8,585 nt of DNA from Firmicutes bacterium UBA1440 (GCA_002329565.1 DCTM01000052.1:41017-49601); one strand, 5' to 3'; counted from the first letter of the stretch, positions 1 to 5,569 are shown. Notes: a model not told the origin generated them from the letters alone. Program-made: numbers and translations.

Positions 1-853
1 CACTGCCCGGGTTCAGCGCCAACGGATTCTCCGAGATGATCGCCCCCAATTGCGTGAACCAGACGAACTGGATCGCCTCATGGAAATTCTGCGGCGGGTT
101 CTTCGGCACGTTCTTGCAGACCTCAGAGACCTTCAGCAGTTCAGCTTTTCTCACCGGATCTTTTTCGTCTTTGGCCGTGCGCGCGGCCAATTCGGAATAG
201 CGCTCGGCAAAGCGGATGATGCCCTTGGAGGTGAGGATGACGGATTTATAGAATGTAATCTTCTCGAGGTCCTCTGCCTTGGAGAAGTCCATGTTCTCTA
301 AGTACGTTTCGGCCTTGGCGAGGATGCCGCCGAAACCCTGTGGAAACAGCACATCTTGATAGTCGGGCGTGATCTCGCCGACGGCTTGCCTCCACTTGGA
401 ATCGTTGTCGACGATACCGGTGTCGACAATGATCTTGGCCGTCTCGGGTGGGAGCATGGCGAGGAAGTGCTCCTCGAGCGATTGTCCTTTCCAATACGGG
501 AAGATGTTCTCTCTGACGTATGCTCTCTGTTCATCGGTCATTTCGTACGGATCCTGCGGTCTCTTGTCGAAGGTATCCATTTCCTTGTCGACCCACATCC
601 AAGAAAATTCCGGCGTGAGGATGCCGCTCCTTCTGAAGATGCCGGCAGTTCCGACGATCAACTCGTCTTCGAAGATTCTGATGTCGAATTCGTTGCAGAA
701 GTCATAGAAGGCTTGTGCACGTCTGATCGGCGTCGGAAGGCCCTCCGTCCTCTTGTGCGATTCCGTAAATATGCGCGCTCTCTCGCAGCAAACAGACGGC
801 TTGGAATTGATGTAGTTCTGTCTGAGACGTTCGATTCTGTCCGTAGTGTTCAT
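1..853 (-). CDS. Glycyl radical enzyme (PFL-like), N-terminal 284 codons, cut by window edge
   Basis: The frame starts at ATG 853-851 behind GGAGG (861-865) and stays open to the left edge, so the C-terminal part is outside. The protein opens with MNTTDRIERLRQNYINSKP, followed by ERARIFTESHK, PIRRAQAFYDF, DELIVGTAG, ILTPEFSW, RPQDPY, IFPYWKG and FHEAIQFVWFTQ. These match the N-terminal PFL-like barrel of the PflD / glycerol dehydratase / choline lyase / isethionate lyase group, in that order and spacing. Such enzymes of about 800 residues use a C-terminal glycyl radical and an active-site cysteine to break C-O, C-N, C-S or C-C bonds without oxygen; both residues lie outside the window, so the substrate cannot be told. 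The partner radical-SAM activase would be expected nearby but is not visible. The gene has its own promoter (919-947) and a palindromic leader, and is separated by a terminator from the XRE-cupin regulator upstream. Family call firm, substrate unknown. Confidence 0.92.
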   Translation of the reverse strand, partial: MNTTDRIERLRQNYINSKPSVCCERARIFTESHKRTEGLPTPIRRAQAFYDFCNEFDIRIFEDELIVGTAGIFRRSGILTPEFSWMWVDKEMDTFDKRPQDPYEMTDEQRAYVRENIFPYWKGQSLEEHFLAMLPPETAKIIVDTGIVDNDSKWRQAVGEITPDYQDVLFPQGFGGILAKAETYLENMDFSKAEDLEKITFYKSVILTSKGIIRFAERYSELAARTAKDEKDPVRKAELLKVSEVCKNVPKNPPQNFHEAIQFVWFTQLGAIISENPLALNPGS

Positions 854-877
854 GTGATTACCTCCGTAAATTTTCAA

Positions 878-906
878 GCACAAGATTTGTGCGTTATAAC
901 GTACAA
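878..906 (-). promoter_or_regulatory. Candidate operator: two overlapping palindromes in the glycyl radical enzyme leader
   Basis: Positions 887-906 form a 20-bp palindrome built on the perfect decamer CGTTATAACG, with flanking TTGT/ACAA and a single mismatched pair. Positions 878-892 form a second inverted repeat, GCACAA-gat-TTGTGC, with perfect 6-bp arms. The two share the TTGTGC half-site. They lie between the predicted -10 box (919-924) and the start codon, about 6 to 35 bases into the transcript, where a bound repressor would block transcription. The nearby XRE-cupin protein is an obvious candidate binder, but that is inference. A role as an RNA structure is also possible. Confidence 0.55.
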
Positions 907-918
907 ACTTCTACCCTC

Positions 919-947
919 AACATACTACTGTTTTATGTGAATGTCAA
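919..947 (-). promoter_or_regulatory. Sigma-A type promoter of the glycyl radical enzyme
   Basis: On the minus strand a perfect TTGACA (947-942) is followed after exactly 17 bases by TATGTT (924-919). It lies 66 bases before the ATG and downstream of the terminator at 1018-1052, so the enzyme gene is transcribed separately from the regulator gene. Confidence 0.75.
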
Positions 948-1017
948 CAGGTATTTCTGTTTCTTTGCAAATAACTTTCACAGAGAAATTTTTAAGAAAA
1001 AGCGGGCAATTAACATC

Positions 1018-1052
1018 AAAAAATCCCCAAGGGCTCGGTAGCCTTCGGGGAT
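1018..1052 (-). terminator. Intrinsic terminator of the XRE-cupin gene
   Basis: Bases 1023-1035 pair with 1040-1052 in a 13-bp stem (one mismatch, one G-T) around the loop 1036-1039. On the minus strand the stem is followed by six T (1023-1018). It begins about 30 bases after the regulator stop codon and isolates it from the enzyme gene. Confidence 0.9.
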
Positions 1053-1083
1053 CGCAGTTTGCAAATTGCGGTGTGCCGCCTTG

Positions 1084-1635
1084 CTAGATGTATTGAATGA
1101 CATTCTGAAATACCGTCAGCGTCTTCGCCGGGTTGGCGTAGGTGTGGGTCGAGTTGCCGCGAAACGAGAGTGCGCTGCCTTTTTTGAGCAGGATCTTCTC
1201 GTCATTGACGATCATCTCGAGCGTACCTTGGGTGACGATGACGTACTCCGTCGCCACATTGGCGTGCGGCAGGGATTCGTGCCGACAGCCCGGCTTGAGG
1301 TGGATCTGCAGATAGTCAAAACCCGAGACCGGATTGAAGGGAAAGATGTTGTAGAGCAGCATCTTGCCTTCCTCTTCCTCGACAGGTGCGATGTCATCGA
1401 TATTGACGATCGCATGCTCTTGTAAGGGAGTAGAGATGAAGTTGGAGACGGTGACCTTCAGCCCTGTGGAAATTCGCCAAAGGGTGGAGATCGTCGGAAT
1501 CGATTCTCCGCGCTCTATCTGTCCGAGCATAGCCTTCGACACGCCTGTCAAGTGAGCGGTAGTGTCAAGGCTCAAATTCATATCGTTCCGTATGCGCCGC
1601 AGCGCTTCGCCGATATTCGGCAATACATTGTCCAT
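1084..1635 (-). CDS. XRE-family regulator with C-terminal cupin domain
   Basis: A 183-residue protein. Residues about 8-64 form a lambda-repressor-like helix-turn-helix (IGEALRRIRNDMNLSLDTTA, then TGVSKAMLGQIERGESIPT, recognition helix near 33-41). Residues about 108-175 form a cupin barrel (HLKPGCRHESLPHAN, EYVIVTQGTLEMIVNDE, LKKGSALSF, STHTYANP). The length and order fit the common one-HTH, one-cupin sensor family, in which the cupin is thought to bind a small effector. The frame is open further upstream, but I chose ATG 1635-1633 because AGGAG lies at 1643-1647 with a 7-base gap and the conserved HTH starts right after it. It has its own promoter (1695-1723) and terminator (1018-1052). It sits between a DMT transporter and a glycyl radical enzyme, so it probably controls one or both; the ligand is unknown. 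His119, His124, Glu130 and His164 could form a metal site, but that is inference. Confidence 0.93.
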   Translation of the reverse strand: MDNVLPNIGEALRRIRNDMNLSLDTTAHLTGVSKAMLGQIERGESIPTISTLWRISTGLKVTVSNFISTPLQEHAIVNIDDIAPVEEEEGKMLLYNIFPFNPVSGFDYLQIHLKPGCRHESLPHANVATEYVIVTQGTLEMIVNDEKILLKKGSALSFRGNSTHTYANPAKTLTVFQNVIQYI

Positions 1636-1694
1636 AGACTCTCTCCTGTCTTCTCTTTGTCGGTGCAGCAGACCATGCGGTGACTCACACCTGC

Positions 1695-1723
1695 ATTGTA
1701 CTAAATTCGGCTCGGGTTGACAA
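1695..1723 (-). promoter_or_regulatory. Promoter of the XRE-cupin gene
   Basis: On the minus strand TTGTCA (1723-1718) is followed by a 17-base spacer and TACAAT (1700-1695), each one base off consensus. It lies about 60 bases upstream of the chosen ATG, inside the longer open frame, which supports the internal start at 1635. Confidence 0.75.
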
Positions 1724-1787
1724 GGCGAAAAAAATAAATCGGTTAAAATCCCATGCTGCAATTGCCGGGAATCATCGTGGCTCTATT

Positions 1788-1832
1788 CGTTGGCAAGGCT
1801 GTTGCATTGCCCGGCCTAGCCTTGCTGCAACG
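1788..1832 (-). other. Large inverted repeat overlapping the transporter stop codon
   Basis: Arms CGTTGGCAAGGCT (1788/1789-1800) and AGCCTTGCTGCAACG (1818-1832) pair over about 12 bp with a 2-base bulge, around a 17-base loop. The right arm includes the end of the transporter reading frame. A second pairing of GTTGCA (1801-1806) with TGCAAC (1826-1831) competes with it. No T-run follows, so it is not a standard intrinsic terminator; it may protect the mRNA 3' end or act with Rho. The function is unclear. Confidence 0.5.
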
Positions 1833-2727
1833 AGTCCGTGGGCGACTGCGGGCGGATCGGTTTGTCAATCAGACCCAACAGTGATCCGGTGAGAATAAAG
1901 ACAATGCCCAAAACCAAATTGACAGTGATCGCCTCGTGGAGAATGATCAAGGCAATCAGGGGAGCTATGATCGGTTTGATGAAAAATGTGATCGAAGCGG
2001 TCGATGGGCCGGACAGTTCGATTGCCTTTAAGTAAAAATAATATCCCGCGGCGGTCACAAAGACACTAATATAAAGCAGCAACGGTAAAAAAGAAACTTC
2101 TATTCCGGCGATCACCGGTTGCTTTGTTGCGAGAAGGATGAACAGCAGACCGCAGGAGCCCAACAGAAAGCTCAGACTGTTCTGCGCGAGGCCGCCGATC
2201 TTTGCGATCCGTTTCTTCCCGAGCGCTGTATACAGGCCGAACGTGGCAGACGCTCCCAGCAAAAGCAGTATGCCGCTTACAGCCGCCTTACCGCTGAACA
2301 GGGTGAGCGGATTGGCCACGATAATCAGACCGATCACGTCCAGAAGCAGGATAAAGGCCTTTTTCCGCGTGAATCTTTCATTGACAATGAACTGTGCAAA
2401 GATCATCGTGAAGACCGGATTTGTCGAAATGATGATAGCTGCCAGATTTGCGTTTGTGCGCATGACTCCCAGTTGGAACAGGACCATGCTTACGCAAATG
2501 TTGATGAATCCCAATGCAAAAAGGTAGCCCCAGTCGCCGGTGCTCAACTTATATTCCCTCTTTTTCAGATCGAGGATGGCGAAGGGCAGCAGGCAAAGTC
2601 CTCCGATCGCAAAACGTAAAAATGTCAGCTGCATAGCGCTGAACGCCGATCCCGCCAATTTGAGCGAGACCTCCATCGTGCCAAATAAGAATGCGGCGGT
2701 GAAAATATACACAAAACTCTTCTTCAA
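1816..2727 (-). CDS. EamA-type drug/metabolite (DMT) transporter, TTG start
   Basis: A 303-residue, very hydrophobic protein with about ten membrane helices in two repeated EamA halves (roughly residues 5-137 and 147-285). Typical features are FLFGTMEVSLKLAG and FLRFAIGGLCLLP in the first half, the charged loop between the first helices (LKKREYK), ANLAAIIISTNPVFTMIFA at the end of the first half, and the second-half signature STASITFFIKPIIAPLIALI. Family members move small metabolites or drugs across the inner membrane; the substrate cannot be told from sequence. The start codon is TTG (2727-2725), chosen because GGAGG (2737-2741) lies 9 bases upstream and MKKSF leads straight into helix 1. 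It has its own promoter (2757-2785). Its stop codon lies about 90 bases before the XRE-cupin promoter, and it could supply substrate to, or export product from, the nearby glycyl radical enzyme, though this is inference. Confidence 0.93.
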   Translation of the reverse strand: MKKSFVYIFTAAFLFGTMEVSLKLAGSAFSAMQLTFLRFAIGGLCLLPFAILDLKKREYKLSTGDWGYLFALGFINICVSMVLFQLGVMRTNANLAAIIISTNPVFTMIFAQFIVNERFTRKKAFILLLDVIGLIIVANPLTLFSGKAAVSGILLLLGASATFGLYTALGKKRIAKIGGLAQNSLSFLLGSCGLLFILLATKQPVIAGIEVSFLPLLLYISVFVTAAGYYFYLKAIELSGPSTASITFFIKPIIAPLIALIILHEAITVNLVLGIVFILTGSLLGLIDKPIRPQSPTDSLQQG

Positions 2728-2756
2728 TTTACCGAACCTCCAACATAACGCCTTTT

Positions 2757-2785
2757 ATTATATTCCCGAATGGGAGGTTTGTACA
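2757..2785 (-). promoter_or_regulatory. Promoter of the DMT transporter
   Basis: On the minus strand TGTACA (2785-2780) is followed by a 17-base spacer and a perfect TATAAT (2762-2757), 30 bases before the TTG start. The spacer holds a short inverted repeat (TCCC-attc-GGGA) that could bind a regulator. Confidence 0.7.
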
Positions 2786-2811
2786 GAGGATAATTTCCCT
2801 TTTAAGGCACG

Positions 2812-2844
2812 TAAAAACGATCGCCCGGCTATGCGAGCGATCGT
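2812..2844 (-). terminator. Intrinsic terminator behind the broken rubrerythrin copy
   Basis: Perfect 8-bp arms ACGATCGC (2817-2824) and GCGATCGT (2837-2844) enclose a 12-base loop, and on the minus strand five T follow (2817-2813). It lies just after the stop codon of the rubrerythrin fragment (2858-2860), so it looks like that gene's original terminator, still intact. Confidence 0.85.
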
Positions 2845-2857
2845 CCTTTACCGATAT

Positions 2858-2917
2858 TTATTTCCCGAAGGATCTGTTCAACAGGCCCTCAAAGGCAGCA
2901 CCGTGTCCGGCTTCATT
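2858..2917 (-). pseudogene. Rubrerythrin 3'-end remnant (last about 19 codons)
   Basis: Read on the minus strand it codes for [19 protein letters not shown] and a TAA stop, against [18 protein letters not shown] at the end of the intact gene at 4095-4637. A 22-bp core (2886-2907) is identical to 4120-4141. Outside it there are both silent changes (TTG/CTG, GGC/GGT) and amino-acid changes (the Arg of EARH is Gly; Tyr is Ser). Resemblance stops abruptly near 2917, and the open frame further upstream does not resemble rubrerythrin. No start codon or ribosome-binding site for a full gene exists here. It still has its terminator (2812-2844). It may be the displaced 3' end left by an insertion, or the tail of a lost tandem copy. 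Confidence 0.8.
2886..2907. repeat. Outer 22-bp direct repeat, copy 1 (rubrerythrin 3' end)
   Basis: Identical over 22 bases to 4120-4141, in the same orientation, 1234 bp apart. It codes for GHGAAFEG in both copies. Together they bound the AT-rich cassette and are candidates for attachment-site-like repeats. Confidence 0.85.
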
Positions 2918-2949
2918 TTGAGACTTGAACTTAAAATGCTGTAAAGTTA

Positions 2950-2965
2950 ACTGTTTGAGAACAGT
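2950..2965. repeat. Short perfect hairpin at the edge of the AT-rich cassette
   Basis: ACTGTT-TGAG-AACAGT gives perfect 6-bp arms and a 4-base loop. It lies between the rubrerythrin remnant and the first inner repeat, about where the AT-rich DNA begins. The role is unknown. Confidence 0.45.
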
Positions 2966-2975
2966 AAGTGTGCGT

Positions 2976-2997
2976 TTCCCTTCAATTTCCCTTGAGA
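2976..2997. repeat. Inner 22-bp direct repeat, copy 1
   Basis: Identical over 22 bases to 3938-3959 in the same orientation, 962 bp apart; it reads TTCCCTTCAA then TTTCCCTTGAGA, so it is itself an imperfect doubling of TTCCCTT. A partial third copy (TTCCCTTGAGATT) is at 3038-3050. The pair brackets the membrane protein gene. Confidence 0.85.
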
Positions 2998-3020
2998 AAT
3001 ACACTTTTTGAAAGGTTGGA

Positions 3021-3125
3021 ATTTCAAGGTTTACTAGTTCCCTTGAGATTGTTCTTGAGAAAAGCCTTCAAACAAATATTTAAATCAACTTTCGCAGGAA
3101 GAAATTGATATTCTAACCTTGAAAT
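3021..3125. repeat. Long-range inverted repeat, 11-bp perfect arms
   Basis: ATTTCAAGGTT (3021-3031) and AACCTTGAAAT (3115-3125) are exact reverse complements separated by 83 bases. The segment between holds TTCCCTTGAGATT (3038-3050) and no coding frame that I can support. It lies beyond the 3' end of the membrane gene and could fold in its transcript. The remaining DNA between 2998 and 3186 holds nothing else I can recognise. Confidence 0.5.
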
Positions 3126-3186
3126 AATCAGGTAAAGTGGAAACAAAGTAGTCCCGGAACTCTTCAGAGGGGATTTTGGGAAGGGC

Positions 3187-3756
3187 CTATTTGAATATTA
3201 GCCTTACTTTTTTAGCCAGCCCAGGTACACTTCCCTTTGAGTATATAAATACTCTATAAATGTCACTTGAAATAGTCGAGATGAAGTATATACTACCCAT
3301 AATTAATAACTCTAAATTATTTATATGAATACTTTCAGGGTATGCTGCAACAGATAAGGCTAAGAGTGAAATAATAATAAGCACATAATTATTAGAGTAT
3401 TTTTGCAGTTCTTGAATATCTTTATAAATATCTTCTTTGTTACTTAAATTAAATATCAACTCAATTACAGAGTTAATAATGAAGGTTAATATAATAATCT
3501 CAAAAATAATTAAGATAATCCAAAATAATCTATCTTCGGGAATTAGCAATAAATCTAATTGTGAACTTATGGGGATAAGAGTAAACAATACAACAATCGG
3601 CTGATTGAAAATGCCAAACCAGACATGACCTTTCTTTTGTCCATTCCAAATGGGAATTACACTATGAATGACTATTTCAATAATGCCAATAACGCATACA
3701 AAGAAGGCCACTATAAGATTTCCTAGCATCTTAAATAATTCTGTTATTAATTTCAT
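3187..3756 (-). CDS. Unrecognised multi-pass membrane protein, 189 residues
   Basis: I do not recognise a family. The protein is rich in Ile, Leu and Phe, with about five hydrophobic segments near residues 11-37, 53-72, 77-102, 124-139 and 148-165. There is a charged cytoplasmic-looking loop at about 103-120 (NKEDIYKDIQELQKY) and a basic tail (LAKKVRLIFK). HSVIPIWNGQKKGHVWFG is a distinctive stretch after helix 1. ATG 3756-3754 is preferred over the ATG nine bases upstream, because AAGGA (3765-3769) sits 8 bases before it and overlaps the earlier ATG. Codon use is far more AT-rich than in the flanking genes, which suggests acquisition from elsewhere. It is bracketed by 22-bp direct repeats and lies between an intact rubrerythrin and a rubrerythrin remnant. 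Possible roles include an immunity or stress protein carried by a small element, but nothing in the sequence shows this. Confidence 0.78.
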   Translation of the reverse strand: MKLITELFKMLGNLIVAFFVCVIGIIEIVIHSVIPIWNGQKKGHVWFGIFNQPIVVLFTLIPISSQLDLLLIPEDRLFWIILIIFEIIILTFIINSVIELIFNLSNKEDIYKDIQELQKYSNNYVLIIISLLALSVAAYPESIHINNLELLIMGSIYFISTISSDIYRVFIYSKGSVPGLAKKVRLIFK

Positions 3757-3776
3757 AGCACACATCCTTAGTTGCC

Positions 3777-3805
3777 TTTTATCTAATTTTACAAGATATT
3801 GTCAA
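3777..3805 (-). promoter_or_regulatory. Probable promoter of the membrane protein gene
   Basis: A perfect TTGACA (3805-3800) on the minus strand is followed after 17 bases by ATAAAA (3782-3777), a weak -10 box; GATAAA with a 16-base spacer is the alternative. It ends 20 bases before the chosen start codon. The rest of 3806-3937 is AT-rich with two CTCAAGG sites (3883-3889, 3898-3904) and nothing else I can recognise. Confidence 0.45.
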
Positions 3806-3937
3806 ATATAGCAATTGCCTATTAGTTGTTGGGAAAAGAAAAATTCCCTCAAATCCTTAGGGCTCTAGGGGTAGAGGAACTACTCAAGGAAAATGAACTC
3901 AAGGGGAGGGCATTTTTCACCCCAAAATCTCTGTTTC

Positions 3938-3959
3938 TTCCCTTCAATTTCCCTTGAGA
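3938..3959. repeat. Inner 22-bp direct repeat, copy 2
   Basis: Exact copy of 2976-2997. CCTTGAG also occurs at 3041-3047 in the same orientation, and inverted as CTCAAGG at 3883-3889 and 3898-3904, so this motif is concentrated in the cassette. Confidence 0.85.
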
Positions 3960-4032
3960 TTTCTAAAAAGCCATATTTGAGTATGGTTGTAATGACAAGC
4001 AATCCTCGAAATTAATCTATGAACAAACATAC

Positions 4033-4076
4033 AAAAACCCCTTGAAAATAGGGCGTTTCCTACTGTCAAGGGGTTT
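4033..4076 (-). terminator. Intrinsic terminator of the rubrerythrin gene
   Basis: Perfect 11-bp arms AAACCCCTTGA (4035-4045) and TCAAGGGGTTT (4066-4076) enclose a 20-base loop that can add a short inner stem (TAGG with CCTA). On the minus strand five T follow (4037-4033). It begins 19 bases after the rubrerythrin stop. Its sequence is unrelated to the terminator behind the broken copy, and it contains the CCTTGA core seen repeatedly in the AT-rich cassette. Confidence 0.9.
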
Positions 4077-4094
4077 AATATGTTCTTATTTGGC

Positions 4095-4637
4095 TTATTT
4101 GAAGTATCTGTTCAGCAGACCCTCAAAGGCAGCACCGTGTCTGGCTTCGTCTTTGCACATCTCGTGAACAGTGTCGTGGATGGCGTCGAGGTTGAGTTCC
4201 TTTGCTCTCGTAGCCAGCATCTTCTTGCCTGCACAAGCGCCCGCTTCGGCCTCCACTCTCAGCTCGAGGTTCTTCTTGGTGGAGTCTGTGACGACTTCGC
4301 CGAGAAGCTCGGCAAATTTGGCAGCGTGCTCCGCTTCTTCCCAAGCGGCCTTTTCCCAATAAAGCCCGATTTCCGGATATCCTTCTCTGTGTGCTACTCT
4401 GCCCATCGCGAGGTACATACCGACCTCCGTGCATTCGCCCATGAAGTTTGCTCTCAGACCTTCTATAATCTCAGGGTCAACGCCTTTGGCGACGCCTACG
4501 ACGTGCTGATCGGCCCACTCTGTTTTTCCCTCTGCCAGCTTGATGAATTTCTCTGCGGGAACTTTACATTGAGGGCAATTTGCCGGTGGCTCCGGACCCT
4601 CATGAACATAGCCGCAAACTGTGCAAGTCCATTTCAT
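4095..4637 (-). CDS. Reverse rubrerythrin (rubredoxin domain first, then diiron domain)
   Basis: A 180-residue protein. Residues 1-32 form a rubredoxin-like Fe(SCys)4 centre with CTVCGY (Cys5, Cys8) and CPQCK (Cys21, Cys24). Residues about 55-180 form the four-helix ferritin-like diiron domain, with GECTE (68-71), EEAEH (100-104) and DEARH (163-167) as iron ligands. The rubredoxin domain at the N-terminus, the reverse of classical rubrerythrin, marks the reverse rubrerythrin type of clostridia, which reduces hydrogen peroxide, and in some cases oxygen, with electrons from NADH via a rubredoxin reductase. It acts in the cytoplasm. The start ATG 4637-4635 has AGGAGG (4646-4651) 8 bases upstream. 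The upstream region is AT-rich with a palindrome at 4720-4734. A terminator follows, then the AT-rich cassette and a broken copy of this gene's 3' end. Identification is firm. Confidence 0.97.
   Translation of the reverse strand: MKWTCTVCGYVHEGPEPPANCPQCKVPAEKFIKLAEGKTEWADQHVVGVAKGVDPEIIEGLRANFMGECTEVGMYLAMGRVAHREGYPEIGLYWEKAAWEEAEHAAKFAELLGEVVTDSTKKNLELRVEAEAGACAGKKMLATRAKELNLDAIHDTVHEMCKDEARHGAAFEGLLNRYFK
4120..4141. repeat. Outer 22-bp direct repeat, copy 2 (inside intact rubrerythrin)
   Basis: Exact copy of 2886-2907, within the final codons of the intact rubrerythrin gene. Confidence 0.85.
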
Positions 4638-4692
4638 ATTTGTTTCCTCCTCGTAAAAAATAATTGCGGATCGATCTCTCGATTCCTCTCTA

Positions 4693-4734
4693 AATATACC
4701 ATATTATAGGAACAAATAATCACATAAATTGTGA
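4693..4734 (-). promoter_or_regulatory. Rubrerythrin promoter region with TCACA-N5-TGTGA palindrome
   Basis: On the minus strand TATAAT (4708-4703) and an extended -10, TGG-TATATT (4701-4693), lie 56 to 71 bases before the start codon, but no good -35 box precedes either. A palindrome TCACA-TAAAT-TGTGA (4720-4734) sits just upstream, where an activator or repressor would bind. Two further AATCAC motifs follow on the plus strand near 4752 and 4764. This suggests regulated expression, perhaps by oxygen or peroxide, but I do not recognise the binder. The rest of 4638-4916 is AT-rich intergenic DNA shared by the divergent rubrerythrin and azoreductase genes. Confidence 0.45.
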
Positions 4735-4916
4735 AATATTTAAAAAATAATAATCACGTGTAAAATCACACAAAGCTCCACGCAGCAAAAAGCCAATGAT
4801 AAAAATACTATGGCACTGATAAGCGCCTACTTGCCTAAAAAACTCTTACATATTGTTATTATCATAGGACAACATAAAAATCAAGTTACGTTATTAAATT
4901 ATAAGGAGAGAAAATA

Positions 4917-5513
4917 ATGAGCAAAGTATTGTATATCAAAGCAAATGCAAAAGAAGAAGGTCAGTCGAGAACCTTCAGAATATCGGACAAATTTATAGAG
5001 GAATACAAGAAACACCATTCGCAAGATGAAGTGAGCACACTTGATTTATATAAAGAAGATATTAACTTTTTAAGCGGAGAAGGTATACGCTTAAAATTTA
5101 ATCCGGGCGAAGGGAACAACCCGCTGTTACGATATGCGCATCAGTTTGTCGCAGCAGATAAAATCGTTTTCGCTGAACCTCTTTGGAATCTTAGCATTCC
5201 GGCCATACTAAAGGCCTATATTGACTACATTTGCATTGTTGGTATGACATTCAAATACACTGCCCAAGGCCCTGTCGGGCTTTGCCAAGGTAAAAAAGCC
5301 TTAAATATCACAGCCAGAGGCGGAGAATATTCCACCGGTCCATTCGCCGCTTTTGAGATGGGAGACAGATATCTGCGTACAATTATGGGGTTCCTTGGAA
5401 TTACTGATTTTACAACAATTTCAGCTAATAATTTGGATGTAATCGGTATAGATGTCAATGCCATTGTAGATAAGGCAATCAAAGAAACTGAAGAATTGGC
5501 TAAGCAGTTCTAA
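4917..5513 (+). CDS. azoR: FMN-dependent NADH-azoreductase (flavodoxin-like fold)
   Basis: A 198-residue protein of usual AzoR length. MSKVLYIKANA at the N-terminus is the first strand and the start of the FMN phosphate loop. AEPLWNLSIPAILKAYIDYI (87-105) is the flavin-contacting segment characteristic of AzoR. GMTFKYTAQGPVGL (109-122), GKKALNITARGGEYSTGPF (125-143) and GFLGITDF (158-165) follow in family order. These cytoplasmic dimers use NAD(P)H and FMN to reduce azo compounds and quinones; the natural role is probably quinone or electrophile detoxification. ATG 4917 has AAGGAGAG (4903-4910) 6 bases upstream. A strong terminator follows (5570-5609), so it seems to be a single-gene unit, divergent from the rubrerythrin gene. 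GC content is lower than in the flavin-free genes to its right. Family call firm; the in vivo substrate is not known. Confidence 0.92.
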   Translation: MSKVLYIKANAKEEGQSRTFRISDKFIEEYKKHHSQDEVSTLDLYKEDINFLSGEGIRLKFNPGEGNNPLLRYAHQFVAADKIVFAEPLWNLSIPAILKAYIDYICIVGMTFKYTAQGPVGLCQGKKALNITARGGEYSTGPFAAFEMGDRYLRTIMGFLGITDFTTISANNLDVIGIDVNAIVDKAIKETEELAKQF

Positions 5514-5569
5514 ATTGAAAATACTGCAACCGGTTCTGTTTCAGGGACGATATTGAACGTATAAACTTA

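Noticed and set aside
356..940. Plus-strand open frame of 194 codons
   Set aside because: It lies opposite the glycyl radical enzyme, has no ribosome-binding site, and its product resembles nothing; the minus strand codes for a clear protein family.
1636..1761. Upstream extension of the XRE-cupin reading frame to 225 residues
   Set aside because: The extra 42 residues contain the likely promoter and no family signature, whereas ATG 1635 has a well-placed AGGAG.
1741..1769. Intrinsic terminator of the DMT gene before the T-run near 1726-1737
   Set aside because: The only stem available (TCCC with GGGA) is about 4 bp and sits too far from the T-run to be convincing.
2119..2619. Plus-strand open frames opposite the DMT transporter
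   Set aside because: Their products are charged, low-complexity mirror products of a membrane protein gene; the minus-strand frame has ten helices and a good ribosome-binding site.
2976..3959. CRISPR-like array from the TTCCCTTGAGA repeats
   Set aside because: The copies are few, irregularly spaced, partly inverted and lack uniform spacers.
2812..4141. Insertion sequence with transposase
   Set aside because: No transposase or integrase frame and no terminal inverted repeats bound the segment; only direct repeats are seen.
4080..4709. Plus-strand open frame of 209 codons opposite rubrerythrin
   Set aside because: The minus strand holds a complete reverse rubrerythrin with all its metal ligands; the plus-strand frame only mirrors it and runs into its promoter.
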